Shown here: piece after piece, positions 48,911 to 58,041 of the stretch
How positions within the stretch are numbered: the stretch's first letter is position 1
How the letters are laid out: every line of letters begins with the position of its first letter
Notes under the pieces: model-generated
Seen by the model: only the letters and a program-made list of their open reading frames with translations
Told to the model about the DNA's origin: nothing
The model's database searches: none
Translations under genes and position numbers: made by a program
Assembly (NCBI RefSeq): GCF_000165505.1
Contig: NC_014632.1
Location: 1-64,000 of the forward strand
Source: Ilyobacter polytropus DSM 2926
GTDB taxonomy: Bacteria; Fusobacteriota; Fusobacteriia; Fusobacteriales; Fusobacteriaceae
Direction: 5' to 3'
Length of the DNA: 64,000 nt

Positions 48911-49561
48911 ATGTACAGGCTAGAAAATGTGAAATATAAAGATATTATATATATAGAAAGCCTAGAGATTTTGCCTCAAAAGATAACCTGCATTTTAGGT
49001 GAAAGCGGTGGAGGGAAGACAACTCTTATAAAGCTATTGAACAAGATGATAAGTCCAACTTCCGGAGATATTTTTTATAAAGAAAAATCTCTCAGAAAAA
49101 TTGATTCGGTTGAACTGAGGAGGGAAGTTGTGATGCTTTCCCAGTCTCCCGGCATCTTTCCAGGAAGTGTGAGAGACAATCTTTTGATAGGACTTAAGTT
49201 TTCGGAAAAAGATCCTGCAGATGACAGTGAACTAGTAGAGATAATGAAAAAAGTCCATCTTTATAAATCCTTAGACGATGTGGCGGAAAATCTATCTGGA
49301 GGTGAAAAGCAGAGGGTGGCCTTAGGAAGAGTTATGCTTATGGACCCGAAGATACTTCTTCTAGATGAACCTTCTTCGGCCCTAGATGAAAAAACAGAGA
49401 AAAATATAATAAAAGAAGTGACTGATTATGTGAAAACTAAAAATAAGACTCTTATTATGGTTACTCATTCAAAAGAGATAGCGAGAGATCATGCAGATGA
49501 GATAATAGAGATGGCCCAAGGCAGAGTCATCGATAAAAAGGTGGGAGATCGTAATGGATAA
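48911..49561 (+). CDS. fetA: FetA-like ABC transporter ATPase
   Basis: Protein of 216 residues with Walker A GESGGGKTT, signature LSGGEKQRVALGR and Walker B ILLLDEPSSALD. Pairing with the UPF0014 permease next door identifies it as FetA (YbbL), the ATPase of an iron exporter known in E. coli for peroxide resistance. ATG after AAGGAG; overlaps fetB by eight bases. Confidence 0.88.
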   Translation: MYRLENVKYKDIIYIESLEILPQKITCILGESGGGKTTLIKLLNKMISPTSGDIFYKEKSLRKIDSVELRREVVMLSQSPGIFPGSVRDNLLIGLKFSEKDPADDSELVEIMKKVHLYKSLDDVAENLSGGEKQRVALGRVMLMDPKILLLDEPSSALDEKTEKNIIKEVTDYVKTKNKTLIMVTHSKEIARDHADEIIEMAQGRVIDKKVGDRNG

Positions 49562-50342
49562 AATTATAGATTTAGAGATATGGCAGGTTGGATCGGCTTT
49601 CGTCTTTATAATAATACTGATGTTTATAGTCAAGGTAAAGGGAATATCCAGAGAAAAAGAGATACTGGTTTCTTCTGTGAGGATGACTCTTCAGCTAATG
49701 TTCACAGGTTATCTTCTTACCTATCTTTTCAAGAGCAAAAATCCATTTTATACACTTTTGGTTCTCGTGATAATGGAGACCTTTGCAGTGAAAAATATTT
49801 TTAAAAGGGTGAAGACCCCACTGTCTTCAAGGTTGAGGAAAATAATAGCTTTTTCAATGGTCTGCGGGACTACAGCCAGCCTGGCATATTTTATACTGGT
49901 GGTTGTAAATCTCTCTCCGTGGTACGAACCAAGGTATGTTATTCCAATAGGAGGAATGATCATCGGAAATTCAATGACGGGAATCTCTCTGGGAGTGACG
50001 AAGCTTGTGGATGGATTTTTTTCAAAAAAACATCTTGTGGAAACCTCCCTTATGCTTGGAGCTACTCCGAAATCAGCTTCTAAGGAGATAGTAGACGGAG
50101 CCTTTGATTCTGCCATACTTCCTACGATAAACTCCATGGTTGGCATGGGGATAGTCTTTCTCCCTGGAATGATGACTGGGCAGATACTTTCTGGTACCTC
50201 GCCACTGACAGCTATTCAATATCAGATAGCTATAATGCTAGGGATAGCAGGAAGTGTCTCTCTTACTGTTATTTTATTTGTTCAGGAAGGTTACAAGACT
50301 TTTTTTAATGATGAACAACAGCTGGTTTTAGAAGAGAGTTAA
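49554..50342 (+). CDS. fetB: FetB-like (UPF0014) ABC permease
   Basis: Protein of 262 residues with about seven membrane helices, UPF0014 family: GGMIIGNSMTGISLGVTKL, LGATPKSASKEI and GMGIVFLPGMMTGQILSG are the family segments. In E. coli FetAB (YbbLM) exports iron. In this window it complements ferritin and the PerR group functionally, though the two loci are separate. The gap to the convergent Crp-type gene is 52 bases. Confidence 0.87.
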   Translation: MDKIIDLEIWQVGSAFVFIIILMFIVKVKGISREKEILVSSVRMTLQLMFTGYLLTYLFKSKNPFYTLLVLVIMETFAVKNIFKRVKTPLSSRLRKIIAFSMVCGTTASLAYFILVVVNLSPWYEPRYVIPIGGMIIGNSMTGISLGVTKLVDGFFSKKHLVETSLMLGATPKSASKEIVDGAFDSAILPTINSMVGMGIVFLPGMMTGQILSGTSPLTAIQYQIAIMLGIAGSVSLTVILFVQEGYKTFFNDEQQLVLEES

Positions 50343-50394
50343 AAGTTCTCAGCTGAATAAATTATAATTTTACTGACGAGTTTTTACTGAGCGA

Positions 50395-51030
50395 TTAATA
50401 CTTATAGGTGTCAAAATATTTTACTAAAGCCTCTCTATTGATTATTTTTATACTATTTTTATATTTTTCTATAATGCCTTCATCGATGAATTGATTGGTA
50501 ATTTTATAAAGAGTGGATTTATTGACATATACTGCTTTAGTTAGCTCTGTATAACTGTCAAAGTGAAAAATATTACTCTCTTTGCAAAAGCAACTTAACA
50601 CATATGCATAGTAGGCAGCGGCACCCCCCTGAGAATCTATATAAAATCCTCTGAGCCCTTGAAAGAGAAGTTTTACACATTTTGGCAAATATTCCTCCGT
50701 AAATAAAGGTGTGCTCAAGATATATTCTTTGAATATAGATTTAGGTATTTCAAATCCAGTAACTTCCTTGCTGTACGCGATAACTTCCCAGTCGCTGCCT
50801 CCTGTAAAATATGCATTAACACCTATAAACTCATCGTCAGAAAATATATAAGGGAACACCTTTTCTCCGTCCTCATCACATCTAATTTTCATTCCTCTAC
50901 CTTTTTTTATATAAAAAACTTTTTCGTCTCCGTCTTCATATATAAACTCTCCTTTTTTATATCTTTTAAATTTAATTTTGTCCCTTACAGACTTAGGTAG
51001 TAGTGTAATTGGAAATTCTGAACTATGCAA
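50395..51030 (-). CDS. Crp/Fnr-family transcriptional regulator
   Basis: Protein of 211 residues: an N-terminal cyclic-nucleotide-binding-like beta-barrel (KFKRYKKGEFIYEDGDE, YIKKGRGMKI) and a C-terminal helix-turn-helix (ELTKAVYVNKSTLYKITNQF). No N-terminal cysteine cluster as in Fnr is apparent, so the effector is unknown. Start TTG at 51030 after AAGGAGG. It is divergent from the HbpS-GRE1 genes across a 335-base gap and is the natural candidate for their local regulator. Confidence 0.8.
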   Translation of the reverse strand: MHSSEFPITLLPKSVRDKIKFKRYKKGEFIYEDGDEKVFYIKKGRGMKIRCDEDGEKVFPYIFSDDEFIGVNAYFTGGSDWEVIAYSKEVTGFEIPKSIFKEYILSTPLFTEEYLPKCVKLLFQGLRGFYIDSQGGAAAYYAYVLSCFCKESNIFHFDSYTELTKAVYVNKSTLYKITNQFIDEGIIEKYKNSIKIINREALVKYFDTYKY

Positions 51031-51365
51031 ATTAATACCTCCTTATCTTTTAAAAACTGAAAAATTTCTATTTTTATATCAGTATATTATATAACATAAA
51101 ATAAATATATCACAAAATTAAGGTTGATTTAGTAGAGTTTAAAAATTTTCTAATATTTTAAAATGCTTATTTCTATACCATGTTTTTAAGCAAAACGAAT
51201 GGAAAGTATGACAAGGAGAAGAAAAAATTAAAAAAAACTAGAAAAAAAAGTAAAATTTTAGTTTAAAGTGTCCTGAAGAGACTCTTTTTTTTTTCATTTA
51301 GTGTACAATATCTTTAAATAAACAAGTTAGTGAAGTTAATAACTTGAATAAGAGAGGGAAATGTT
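51031..51365. other. 335-base divergent control region
   Basis: No gene. Very AT-rich. A run of ten T at about 51285-51294 follows a weak stem (AGTGTC region) and could end a short leader. I see no TGTGA-N6-TCACA site. It should carry the promoters of the Crp-type gene and of hbpS. Confidence 0.45.
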
Positions 51366-51785
51366 ATGTATAAAGAAACAAAGAGAATCACCTTAGCAGC
51401 AGCAAAACTAATGGGAGAGAAAGCTCTTGAAAAATCTGTGGAGATAGGGAAGCCCTTTGTATTTTCAGTGGTGGATGCAGGCGGACACATACTTTACACC
51501 CAGAGAATGGAGGATGCATTTATAACCAGTATTAGCATAGCTATTGATAAAGCATTTACAGCAGCTACAATGAAAAGAGCTACTCATCTGCTAACTGAAA
51601 GAGTGAAGCCTGAGTCAGAGTTATTTGGATTAAACCATACAAATAACGGTAGGATAGTTCCATTTGGAGGAGGATTACCTGTAACTGTAGATGGAGAGGT
51701 AATAGGTGGAGTTGGAGCCAGTGGTGGAACGGTAGAAGAAGATATCCAAGTAGTCACAGCAGCATTAAATGCACTAGGTTTGTAA
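51366..51785 (+). CDS. HbpS/GlcG-family (DUF336) protein
   Basis: Protein of 139 residues of the heme-degrading/GlcG family: RITLAAAKLMGEKALEKS at the start and PFGGGLPVTVDGEVIGGVGA with SGGTVEEDIQVVTAAL near the end. The same fold forms the C-terminal part of PduO. Members are often found next to diol or glycerol dehydratase genes, where their role is unclear. It precedes the GRE1 activase by 230 bases with a strong hairpin between. Confidence 0.88.
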   Translation: MYKETKRITLAAAKLMGEKALEKSVEIGKPFVFSVVDAGGHILYTQRMEDAFITSISIAIDKAFTAATMKRATHLLTERVKPESELFGLNHTNNGRIVPFGGGLPVTVDGEVIGGVGASGGTVEEDIQVVTAALNALGL

Positions 51786-51827
51786 TTTTTTTACAGTAAA
51801 TAGATAAAAAAATAACAAGGTATCTAT

Positions 51828-51852
51828 CGATAATCTTGTTGTAAGATTATCG
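51828..51852 (+). repeat. Perfect 10-base inverted repeat between hbpS and the GRE1 activase
   Basis: CGATAATCTT, loop GTTGT, AAGATTATCG. No T run follows, so it is more likely an operator or an RNA-processing/stabilising hairpin than a strong terminator. Confidence 0.6.
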
Positions 51853-52015
51853 GAAATTAAAAAAACTAGAATTAATAAACTTTAAATCATTTAAATATTT
51901 ATTGGTTAAAAAGAATTTATTTTTATATTCTGAAAAGGTCCAAAGAAAAATATTTTGATTAATTTTTTAGTTTCGGCACTTATTATGAAAATGAATATTC
52001 GGAGGAGGAAATCAG

Positions 52016-52963
52016 TTGTCTCAGAAAGGAATTATTTTCAATATTCAGCATTTTACAATTCATGACGGACCAGGAATCCGTACAGAGTTGTTTTTGAAAG
52101 GCTGCCCATTGAGATGTGACTGGTGTGGTAATCCTGAAAGCTTAAAAGCTCATATAGAACCAGGTGTATATAGCAGTAAGTGTATTTCAAGAGAAAAATG
52201 TGGTGCATGTGAAGAAGTGTGCTCAGATAAGAGTATGCTAAATTTTAAAGACGGAAAATTAGTTTCTATAGATGGTGGGAAATCAACAGATTGGATTGCC
52301 TGTTATAATGAGTGTCCTTCAGATGCAATCAAACAATGGGGAAAATCCATGTCTGTAGAAGAGTGTATGAAAGAGATACTGAAGGATAAGGGCTACTACG
52401 AACGTTCTGGCGGAGGTGTTACTGTTTCAGGGGGAGATCCAATTCTTCAAAGTGACTTTGTCAGGGAACTTTTTAAAGCTTGTAAAGATGAAGATATTCA
52501 TACTTGTTTTGAATCGACTTTTTATGGAGATTGGAAGGAAGTTGAAAAAGTTTTATCTTATACAGATCTTTTTATCTCAGATCTAAAACATATGGATACA
52601 AATATTCATAAAAAGCATACTGGAGTAAATAATGACAAAATTTTAGAAAATCTAAAAAAGTTAACAAATGAAAAAAAGGAACTTATTTTAAGAATTCCAG
52701 TTATTCCAAATGTAAATGATGATATGAAAAATATAAAAGCTACTGCTGATTTTATATTAAATGAACTCGGAGGTCGTGTGAGAACTCTGCAGCTTTTAAG
52801 CTTTATGCGTCTAGGTGAGGAGAAGTATCAATCATTGGGCATGCCTTATAAGATGAAGGATGTCAATATCGACAGAGAGTCATTTCAAAAGCATGTTAGT
52901 AATTTTGCAGATTATTTTAATAGCCGAGGCATTCACTGTCTGGTAGGTACGAAAGAGAAATAA
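52016..52963 (+). CDS. Glycyl radical enzyme activase 1 (radical SAM)
   Basis: Protein of 315 residues. The radical-SAM motif is CPLRCDWC (Cys30, 34, 37). Six more cysteines (56, 62, 65, 69, 96, 100) form the ferredoxin-like insert that carries auxiliary [4Fe-4S] clusters in activases of dehydratase-type GREs. SGGGVTVSGGDPILQ is the SAM-binding part. It generates the glycyl radical on GRE1. Start TTG at 52016 after GGAGGAGG. It differs from activase 2 at only 24 of 315 positions by my count. GRE1 follows after 41 bases. Confidence 0.93.
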   Translation: MSQKGIIFNIQHFTIHDGPGIRTELFLKGCPLRCDWCGNPESLKAHIEPGVYSSKCISREKCGACEEVCSDKSMLNFKDGKLVSIDGGKSTDWIACYNECPSDAIKQWGKSMSVEECMKEILKDKGYYERSGGGVTVSGGDPILQSDFVRELFKACKDEDIHTCFESTFYGDWKEVEKVLSYTDLFISDLKHMDTNIHKKHTGVNNDKILENLKKLTNEKKELILRIPVIPNVNDDMKNIKATADFILNELGGRVRTLQLLSFMRLGEEKYQSLGMPYKMKDVNIDRESFQKHVSNFADYFNSRGIHCLVGTKEK

Positions 52964-53004
52964 TAAAAGAATTTAAACTTTATATTTATAAGGGAGGGAT
53001 TTTA

Positions 53005-55542
53005 ATGAATATTAACGTTACAAGTGCATCAAACACACAAAATCAAGAAAATATTTTATTCAAAGTTTTGATGGGTACAAATGCATGTGGAACAGAGCCT
53101 TTTGACAAGACTTATAGTTTGGGGTATCAGGCTAATCATGAGGATTGGTCTCCATACCCACGTGTAAATTATTTAAGACAAAAATTTTTAGATAGACCAT
53201 ATGACATTGATGTAGAAAGATTAAGATTGGTTACTGAAGCTTATAAGAAACATGAATTGGCACCGCGTAAACTTCAGTGTGCATATGCTTTTGAGAATGT
53301 TTTGTTAAATTCTACGTTGTACATCTATGACCAGGATCTAATTTTAGGTGAGATTGCGGCACCGGCCAAGGCATCCCCTATCTATCCAGAGTTTTCTGTG
53401 GACTGGATCATTGATGAAATATTAAACTCTCCATTTGAAGAACGTTCAAATGATCAATTTTATATTAGAAATGATGAAGAGAGACAAGAAATTTTGGAAC
53501 TTTGCAAATATTGGAAAGGTAAATCTGCTAATGAATTGATAACTGCAAGACTTGATGAGGATCAAAAGAAAGGTTCTCATATGGGGGAAAAGGTATTCCA
53601 AACAAATAACTATCACTTTGCAGGAATAGGTCACTTTGCTATGGATTATAAAAAGCTAATGACCCTTGGATATAATGGAGTAATTCAAGAAGTAAAAGCC
53701 GCTTTTGCTAATTTGAGTAAACAAGACCCAGAGTATGGAGAAAAAAGAGATTACTATAAAGCAACAGTTATTATGCTAGAAGCTTCTAAGAAATATATCA
53801 CTCGTTATGCAAAATTAGCTGAAGATATGGCAGCAGTGGAAACTGATAAAAAGAGAAAGCAGGAGTTCGACTCTATGGCAACTAACTGCCATGCAATAGC
53901 TGGAGATCCGCCAAAAACTTTTTGGCAAGCACTACAGCTTTTCAACTTTGCAACAACTCTTATTCAAATAGAAGGTAATGGTCACTCTATTTCATACGGA
54001 CGTATGGATCAATGGTTATATCCATTTTATGAAGCAGATATGAAAAATAGTAACATCAGCAAAGAGTTTATTCTTGAGCTAATCGAAGTACAATATGTAA
54101 AGATGAACAATCCGACAAAATTAAAAGATAAGGGAACTGTAAAGGTTCGTAACGGACGTGGTTTTGGAGGAGAGAGCCTTACGATCGGTGGAGTAGATAC
54201 ACAGGGTAATGATGCAACTAATGATCTGACAATGTTGATGCTAGAAGGATCTGCACATACACGTATGATGAACCCATGGGTTTGTGTACGTATGCATGAA
54301 AATACTCCTTACGAATTAAAAATAAAAACGACTGAATGTATCAGAGCAGGTTATGGACATCCAAAAATCTTCAATGATGGTCCAGCAATTAAGGCCATGT
54401 TGAGTAAGGGGGTGACCCTCGAAGAGGCAAGAGATTATTGTGTCGTAGGTTGTGTAGAGCCGTCTCTTCCAGGTAAAGAGTTTGGTTGGCAGGACGCAGG
54501 TTATGTGAATACAGCTAAGATGATGGAAATGGTAATCAATGGAGGACGTACATTGATAGAAGGGAAACAACTTGGTCCAGATACTGGTAGTTTAGAGACT
54601 TACAAGAGTTTTGACGATGTTCTTGAAAGCATTGATAAGCAGTTTGCTTACTGGTGTGATCAATTATGTAGCTGTCTAAATATTACAGACGCTGTACATA
54701 GAATGGTTAAACCGACTCCATATGTTTCAGCTTTCTTTGAAGGCTGTATTGAGTCAGGTAAGGATATGACAGAGGGAGGAGCTAAATATAACGGTACTGC
54801 ACCACAGGCGGCAGGTATTGCAACTTGTGCAGATTCTTTATCCACTATTAAGAAGCTGATGTTTGATGATAAGACTCAGACAGGATCAGAATTACTCCAA
54901 GCGGTTAAGGATAACTGGGAGGGACATGAGAAACTTTACGCTCTCGTAAACAGTTCTAAAATACCTCACTACGGAAATGATGATGACTATGCAGATGAAT
55001 TATTTAAGTTTATGTTTGAGTGTTATTGCAGACATATAAAGGGAAGAAAAACTCCTAGAGGTGGAGAATTTAGTCCCGGAGTATATACTGTAAATGCTAA
55101 CGTAGGTATGGGATTATACACTAACGCATCCCTTGACGGTCGTAAAAATAATGAGCCTATCTCTGACAATATGGGACCAGTTCACACTGCTGGTGGCTCA
55201 CATGATATTTCTGGGCCAACTGCTGTTGTAAACTCTGTAGCGAAGGTTGACCATAGTCTTGCAAGTAACGGTACACTTCTAAATTTAAGATTTCCAGAGG
55301 AAGCTGTGGCAGGTATAGAGGGTAGAGACATTCTAGTAAGTTTTATAGAAGAATATATCTATAAGCAAGGAATGCATGTTCAATTTAATGTTATGAGTTC
55401 AGAAACAATGAGGGCAGCTCAAAAGAATCCAGAAAAATATAAGGATATGCTCGTACGTGTGGCAGGATATAGTGCTTACTTTGTAGAGCTTGGTAAACCG
55501 CTACAAGAAGACTTAATTCAACGTACAGAGCTACATTTCTAG
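53005..55542 (+). CDS. Glycyl radical enzyme 1, diol-dehydratase-like (GRE1)
   Basis: Protein of 845 residues. The glycyl radical site is Gly821 in RVAGYSAYF and the thiyl cysteine is Cys483 in GCVEP. His210 (GIGH), His327-Ser328 (GNGHS), Glu485 and Asp497 (GWQD) fall at the spacing of the glycerol dehydratase set His164, His281, Ser282, Glu435, Asp447, which binds the two hydroxyls and removes water. So a B12-independent dehydratase of a vicinal diol is inferred; the substrate may be glycerol, propanediol, dihydroxypropanesulfonate or another. It is about 60 residues longer than the C. butyricum glycerol dehydratase. Frequent CGT arginine codons. Followed by an exporter and an alcohol dehydrogenase. 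Confidence 0.88.
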   Translation: MNINVTSASNTQNQENILFKVLMGTNACGTEPFDKTYSLGYQANHEDWSPYPRVNYLRQKFLDRPYDIDVERLRLVTEAYKKHELAPRKLQCAYAFENVLLNSTLYIYDQDLILGEIAAPAKASPIYPEFSVDWIIDEILNSPFEERSNDQFYIRNDEERQEILELCKYWKGKSANELITARLDEDQKKGSHMGEKVFQTNNYHFAGIGHFAMDYKKLMTLGYNGVIQEVKAAFANLSKQDPEYGEKRDYYKATVIMLEASKKYITRYAKLAEDMAAVETDKKRKQEFDSMATNCHAIAGDPPKTFWQALQLFNFATTLIQIEGNGHSISYGRMDQWLYPFYEADMKNSNISKEFILELIEVQYVKMNNPTKLKDKGTVKVRNGRGFGGESLTIGGVDTQGNDATNDLTMLMLEGSAHTRMMNPWVCVRMHENTPYELKIKTTECIRAGYGHPKIFNDGPAIKAMLSKGVTLEEARDYCVVGCVEPSLPGKEFGWQDAGYVNTAKMMEMVINGGRTLIEGKQLGPDTGSLETYKSFDDVLESIDKQFAYWCDQLCSCLNITDAVHRMVKPTPYVSAFFEGCIESGKDMTEGGAKYNGTAPQAAGIATCADSLSTIKKLMFDDKTQTGSELLQAVKDNWEGHEKLYALVNSSKIPHYGNDDDYADELFKFMFECYCRHIKGRKTPRGGEFSPGVYTVNANVGMGLYTNASLDGRKNNEPISDNMGPVHTAGGSHDISGPTAVVNSVAKVDHSLASNGTLLNLRFPEEAVAGIEGRDILVSFIEEYIYKQGMHVQFNVMSSETMRAAQKNPEKYKDMLVRVAGYSAYFVELGKPLQEDLIQRTELHF

Positions 55543-55574
55543 TTAAGTTTATTCGGTAATTTTAATTAAGTAAT

Positions 55575-55608
55575 AACCTAGATGGATATAGTCATATCCA
55601 TCTGGGTT
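55575..55608 (+). repeat. 15-base-pair intercistronic hairpin between GRE1 and the exporter gene
   Basis: AACCTAGATGGATAT, loop AGTC, ATATCCATCTGGGTT (one G-U pair). No T run follows. Probably protects the 3' end of the abundant GRE1 message or lowers expression of the genes beyond. Confidence 0.65.
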
Positions 55609-55642
55609 AACTATAAAAAATGTATTTAAAGGAGATGAAATT

Positions 55643-56530
55643 ATGGTTTTTGAATTTGGTTTTTTACTTGTTGGTTTAATGCAAATTTTTGCATTCTTTG
55701 TTCAGGGTACAACAGGGTTTGGCGCCACTGTTATCTCTGCTCCAGTTACAAACGGAATATTAGGTATACCTGTGGGAGTACCATACGGTACGATTATCTG
55801 TATTCCATTCCTATATTACCTTGCAATCAAGGGAAGAAAAGATATCTCTTGGAAAGACTTAGCTAGCATTGTAATCGGTTGTGCACCAGGACTTGTTATT
55901 GGACAGAAATTATTTTATAAACTTAGTCCACAGACTGCAAAGATCTCTATCGGTTCTATGATTATCTTAATAGCAGTTATGAATATTTATAAGTATATTA
56001 TTAAGCCTTTGATGTTAAATGGAGCAGAGGAAGCACCAGTTGAAGATACACTGGGTAGAAAAATCTTCCGTTATAGTTGTCTTATATTGGGTGGGATCGT
56101 TCACGGTGCATTTAACATCGGTGGTCCGCTAATCACTGTATATACTCTAGAGGCTGTAAAAGACAAGAAGAAGTTTAGAAATACTATGACAAGCTTATGG
56201 TGTATCCTAAATGTTTGGAACGCATTTAACCAATATAGAAACGGATTATTTGTTCCAAGACTAGGAATGTCTTTACTTGTGGGAATGCCATTTGCTACAG
56301 CCGGATTCTTCCTTGGAATGAGATTCTTAGAGAAGATCAATAAGGCACAATTCTTAAGAATCGTATACTTAATTCTATTTTTCATCGGAGTTAACATGAC
56401 TGTCAGAAATGTACCAGGAATTCCTAAAAACTTCCAAGGTGCTATAATAGTAATTCCAGTCATCTTAGTAGCAGCACTTCTTACAATTCTTGAGAAAAGA
56501 ACAAGAGCAGCAAAGCTAGTAAAAAATTAA
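55643..56530 (+). CDS. TauE/SafE-family membrane exporter
   Basis: Protein of 295 residues with about eight membrane helices, TauE/SafE type: QGTTGFGATVISAPVTNGIL at the start and GIVHGAFNIGGPLITVYTLE in the second half are the paired family motifs. Members export sulfite, sulfoacetate, other sulfonates or related small anions. Between GRE1 and an alcohol dehydrogenase it suggests that the fermentation end-product, or a released anion, is pushed out of the cell. ATG after AAAGGAGA. Confidence 0.85.
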   Translation: MVFEFGFLLVGLMQIFAFFVQGTTGFGATVISAPVTNGILGIPVGVPYGTIICIPFLYYLAIKGRKDISWKDLASIVIGCAPGLVIGQKLFYKLSPQTAKISIGSMIILIAVMNIYKYIIKPLMLNGAEEAPVEDTLGRKIFRYSCLILGGIVHGAFNIGGPLITVYTLEAVKDKKKFRNTMTSLWCILNVWNAFNQYRNGLFVPRLGMSLLVGMPFATAGFFLGMRFLEKINKAQFLRIVYLILFFIGVNMTVRNVPGIPKNFQGAIIVIPVILVAALLTILEKRTRAAKLVKN

Positions 56531-56601
56531 TTATTATTTAGATAAATTTTTAGAAACTCGTATTAAGAGTGTTTCCAATGTTTTTTTAAAAGGAGTGAAT
56601 A

Positions 56602-57750
56602 ATGCAAGATTTCAATTTTAAAATACCACAAAATATAAAGTTTGGAATGGGTAGTTTGAAAAAACTTCCAGAAATATTAAAAGAGAATAATTCAGAACAT
56701 GTTTTTCTGATATCTGACCGTGGTCTGGAAAGTATAGGGGTTGTAAAGAAAGTCCAGGAGATTATTGAAGCTGGAGGAATCAAATGTACAGCTTACCTAG
56801 ATGTAAAACCTAATCCGACAATAGATATCGTAAATGAAGCTACAGTATCTTATAAAGAGTGCGGTGCAACAAGTATTGTAGCCCTCGGAGGGGGAAGTCC
56901 GTTAGATGTATCAAAAACTGTAGGAGTTCTTACTACTCATGGCGGAGATATCAGAGATTACGAAGGAACGGATAAAGTTCCTGGTCCAATTGTACCTATT
57001 ATTGCAATTCCTACAACTGCAGGTACAGGAAGTGAAGTAACAGCTTCGTCTGTAATTACAGATGAATCTAGAAACTACAAGTTTTCAATAGTTAGTTATG
57101 AAACTCTTCCTAAATATGCAGTTTTAGATCCAGAGCTTATTATGACAGCACCGGCATCAATTGCTTCCTCTTGTGGAGTTGATGCTCTGATCCATGCAAT
57201 AGAAGCATATCTTTCAAAAAATGCATCACCTTTTACAGATGCAATGGCAGAAAAAGCAATGGAATTAATCGGAAAAAATTTAAGAAAATTTGTGGCAAAT
57301 AGAAAAGATGAGGAAGCAGCATGTGGAATGATGTCAGGAAGTAATTTTGCGGGAATCTCATTTGCATGGGCAAGACTTGGAAATGTACATGCCATGAGCC
57401 ATCCAGTAAGTGCATTTTGCCACGTTCCACACGGTGTAGCAAACTCTGTTCTTCTTCCGACAGTGATGGAATTTAATGCTCTTGTTGATAACGGTCGTTA
57501 TGAAAAGATTTATAACTATATCCGTGAAGGTAATGAAGAAGTAAGAGACTTTAAACCAGAGATGCTTGTAGAAGCACTTAAAAAGCTAAACGAAGATCTT
57601 GGTATTCCAAAATCACTCTCAGAAGTAGGAGTCAAAGAACATATGATTGAGGATATGGCAAAGGATGCAATGAAAAGTGGTAATGTTCTTGCAAACCCAA
57701 GGGAGACAAGTTTGAACGACATGATTGAACTTTATAAAAAGGCAATATAA
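56602..57750 (+). CDS. Iron-containing alcohol dehydrogenase (group III)
   Basis: Protein of 382 residues, close to 1,3-propanediol dehydrogenase (DhaT) in length. NAD-site GGGSPLDVSK; metal ligands in GVDALIHAIEAY (Asp, His), HAMSHPVSAFCHVPHG (His, His). It would reduce the aldehyde made by GRE1 to an alcohol and regenerate NAD+. The SHPVSAFCHVPHG segment differs from the common HPLGGxYxxPHG, so an unusual substrate is possible. ATG after AAGGAGTG; terminator downstream. Confidence 0.88.
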   Translation: MQDFNFKIPQNIKFGMGSLKKLPEILKENNSEHVFLISDRGLESIGVVKKVQEIIEAGGIKCTAYLDVKPNPTIDIVNEATVSYKECGATSIVALGGGSPLDVSKTVGVLTTHGGDIRDYEGTDKVPGPIVPIIAIPTTAGTGSEVTASSVITDESRNYKFSIVSYETLPKYAVLDPELIMTAPASIASSCGVDALIHAIEAYLSKNASPFTDAMAEKAMELIGKNLRKFVANRKDEEAACGMMSGSNFAGISFAWARLGNVHAMSHPVSAFCHVPHGVANSVLLPTVMEFNALVDNGRYEKIYNYIREGNEEVRDFKPEMLVEALKKLNEDLGIPKSLSEVGVKEHMIEDMAKDAMKSGNVLANPRETSLNDMIELYKKAI

Positions 57751-57782
57751 AAAACAATATAAACAGTTTTTTATAAACAATA

Positions 57783-57830
57783 TCTCAAATGCTTATGGAA
57801 TTTTCAAAGCATTTGGGAGTCTCTTTATTG
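57783..57830 (+). terminator. Terminator after the alcohol dehydrogenase gene
   Basis: CAAATGCTT pairs with AAGCATTTG around a 12-base loop, extended by CTC/GAG with a bulge, then CTCTTTATT. Confidence 0.6.
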
Positions 57831-57874
57831 TAAATAGTTTAACTTGTACAGAAATTAAAAAAGTAATTTCCAAG

Positions 57875-57900
57875 GTATTATGATAGTCATACCATAATAC
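57875..57900. promoter_or_regulatory. Palindromic site upstream of the permease, possible operator
   Basis: GTATTATG and CATAATAC are perfect inverted arms; TATGA/TCATA nests inside. The 26-base dyad lies about 140 bases before the permease start and has the T-N11-A look of LysR sites. Function inferred only. Confidence 0.4.
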
Positions 57901-58041
57901 TTTAGAAGCTACTTAACTTGTGAAGATATTATCTAAAATTTTGAATTTCAGAAACTTTTTTTAATTAAAACTTACACAAGTAGAGCCAATATTGTTAAAC
58001 TTTTATGATATAATACTATAATATTTAAGGAGGAGAGGATT

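Noticed and set aside
53005-55542. GRE1 as an isethionate sulfite-lyase (IslA) because of the TauE/SafE neighbour
   Set aside because: The His/Ser/Asp set is that of diol dehydratases and no acetaldehyde dehydrogenase is nearby. Not excluded, only less likely.
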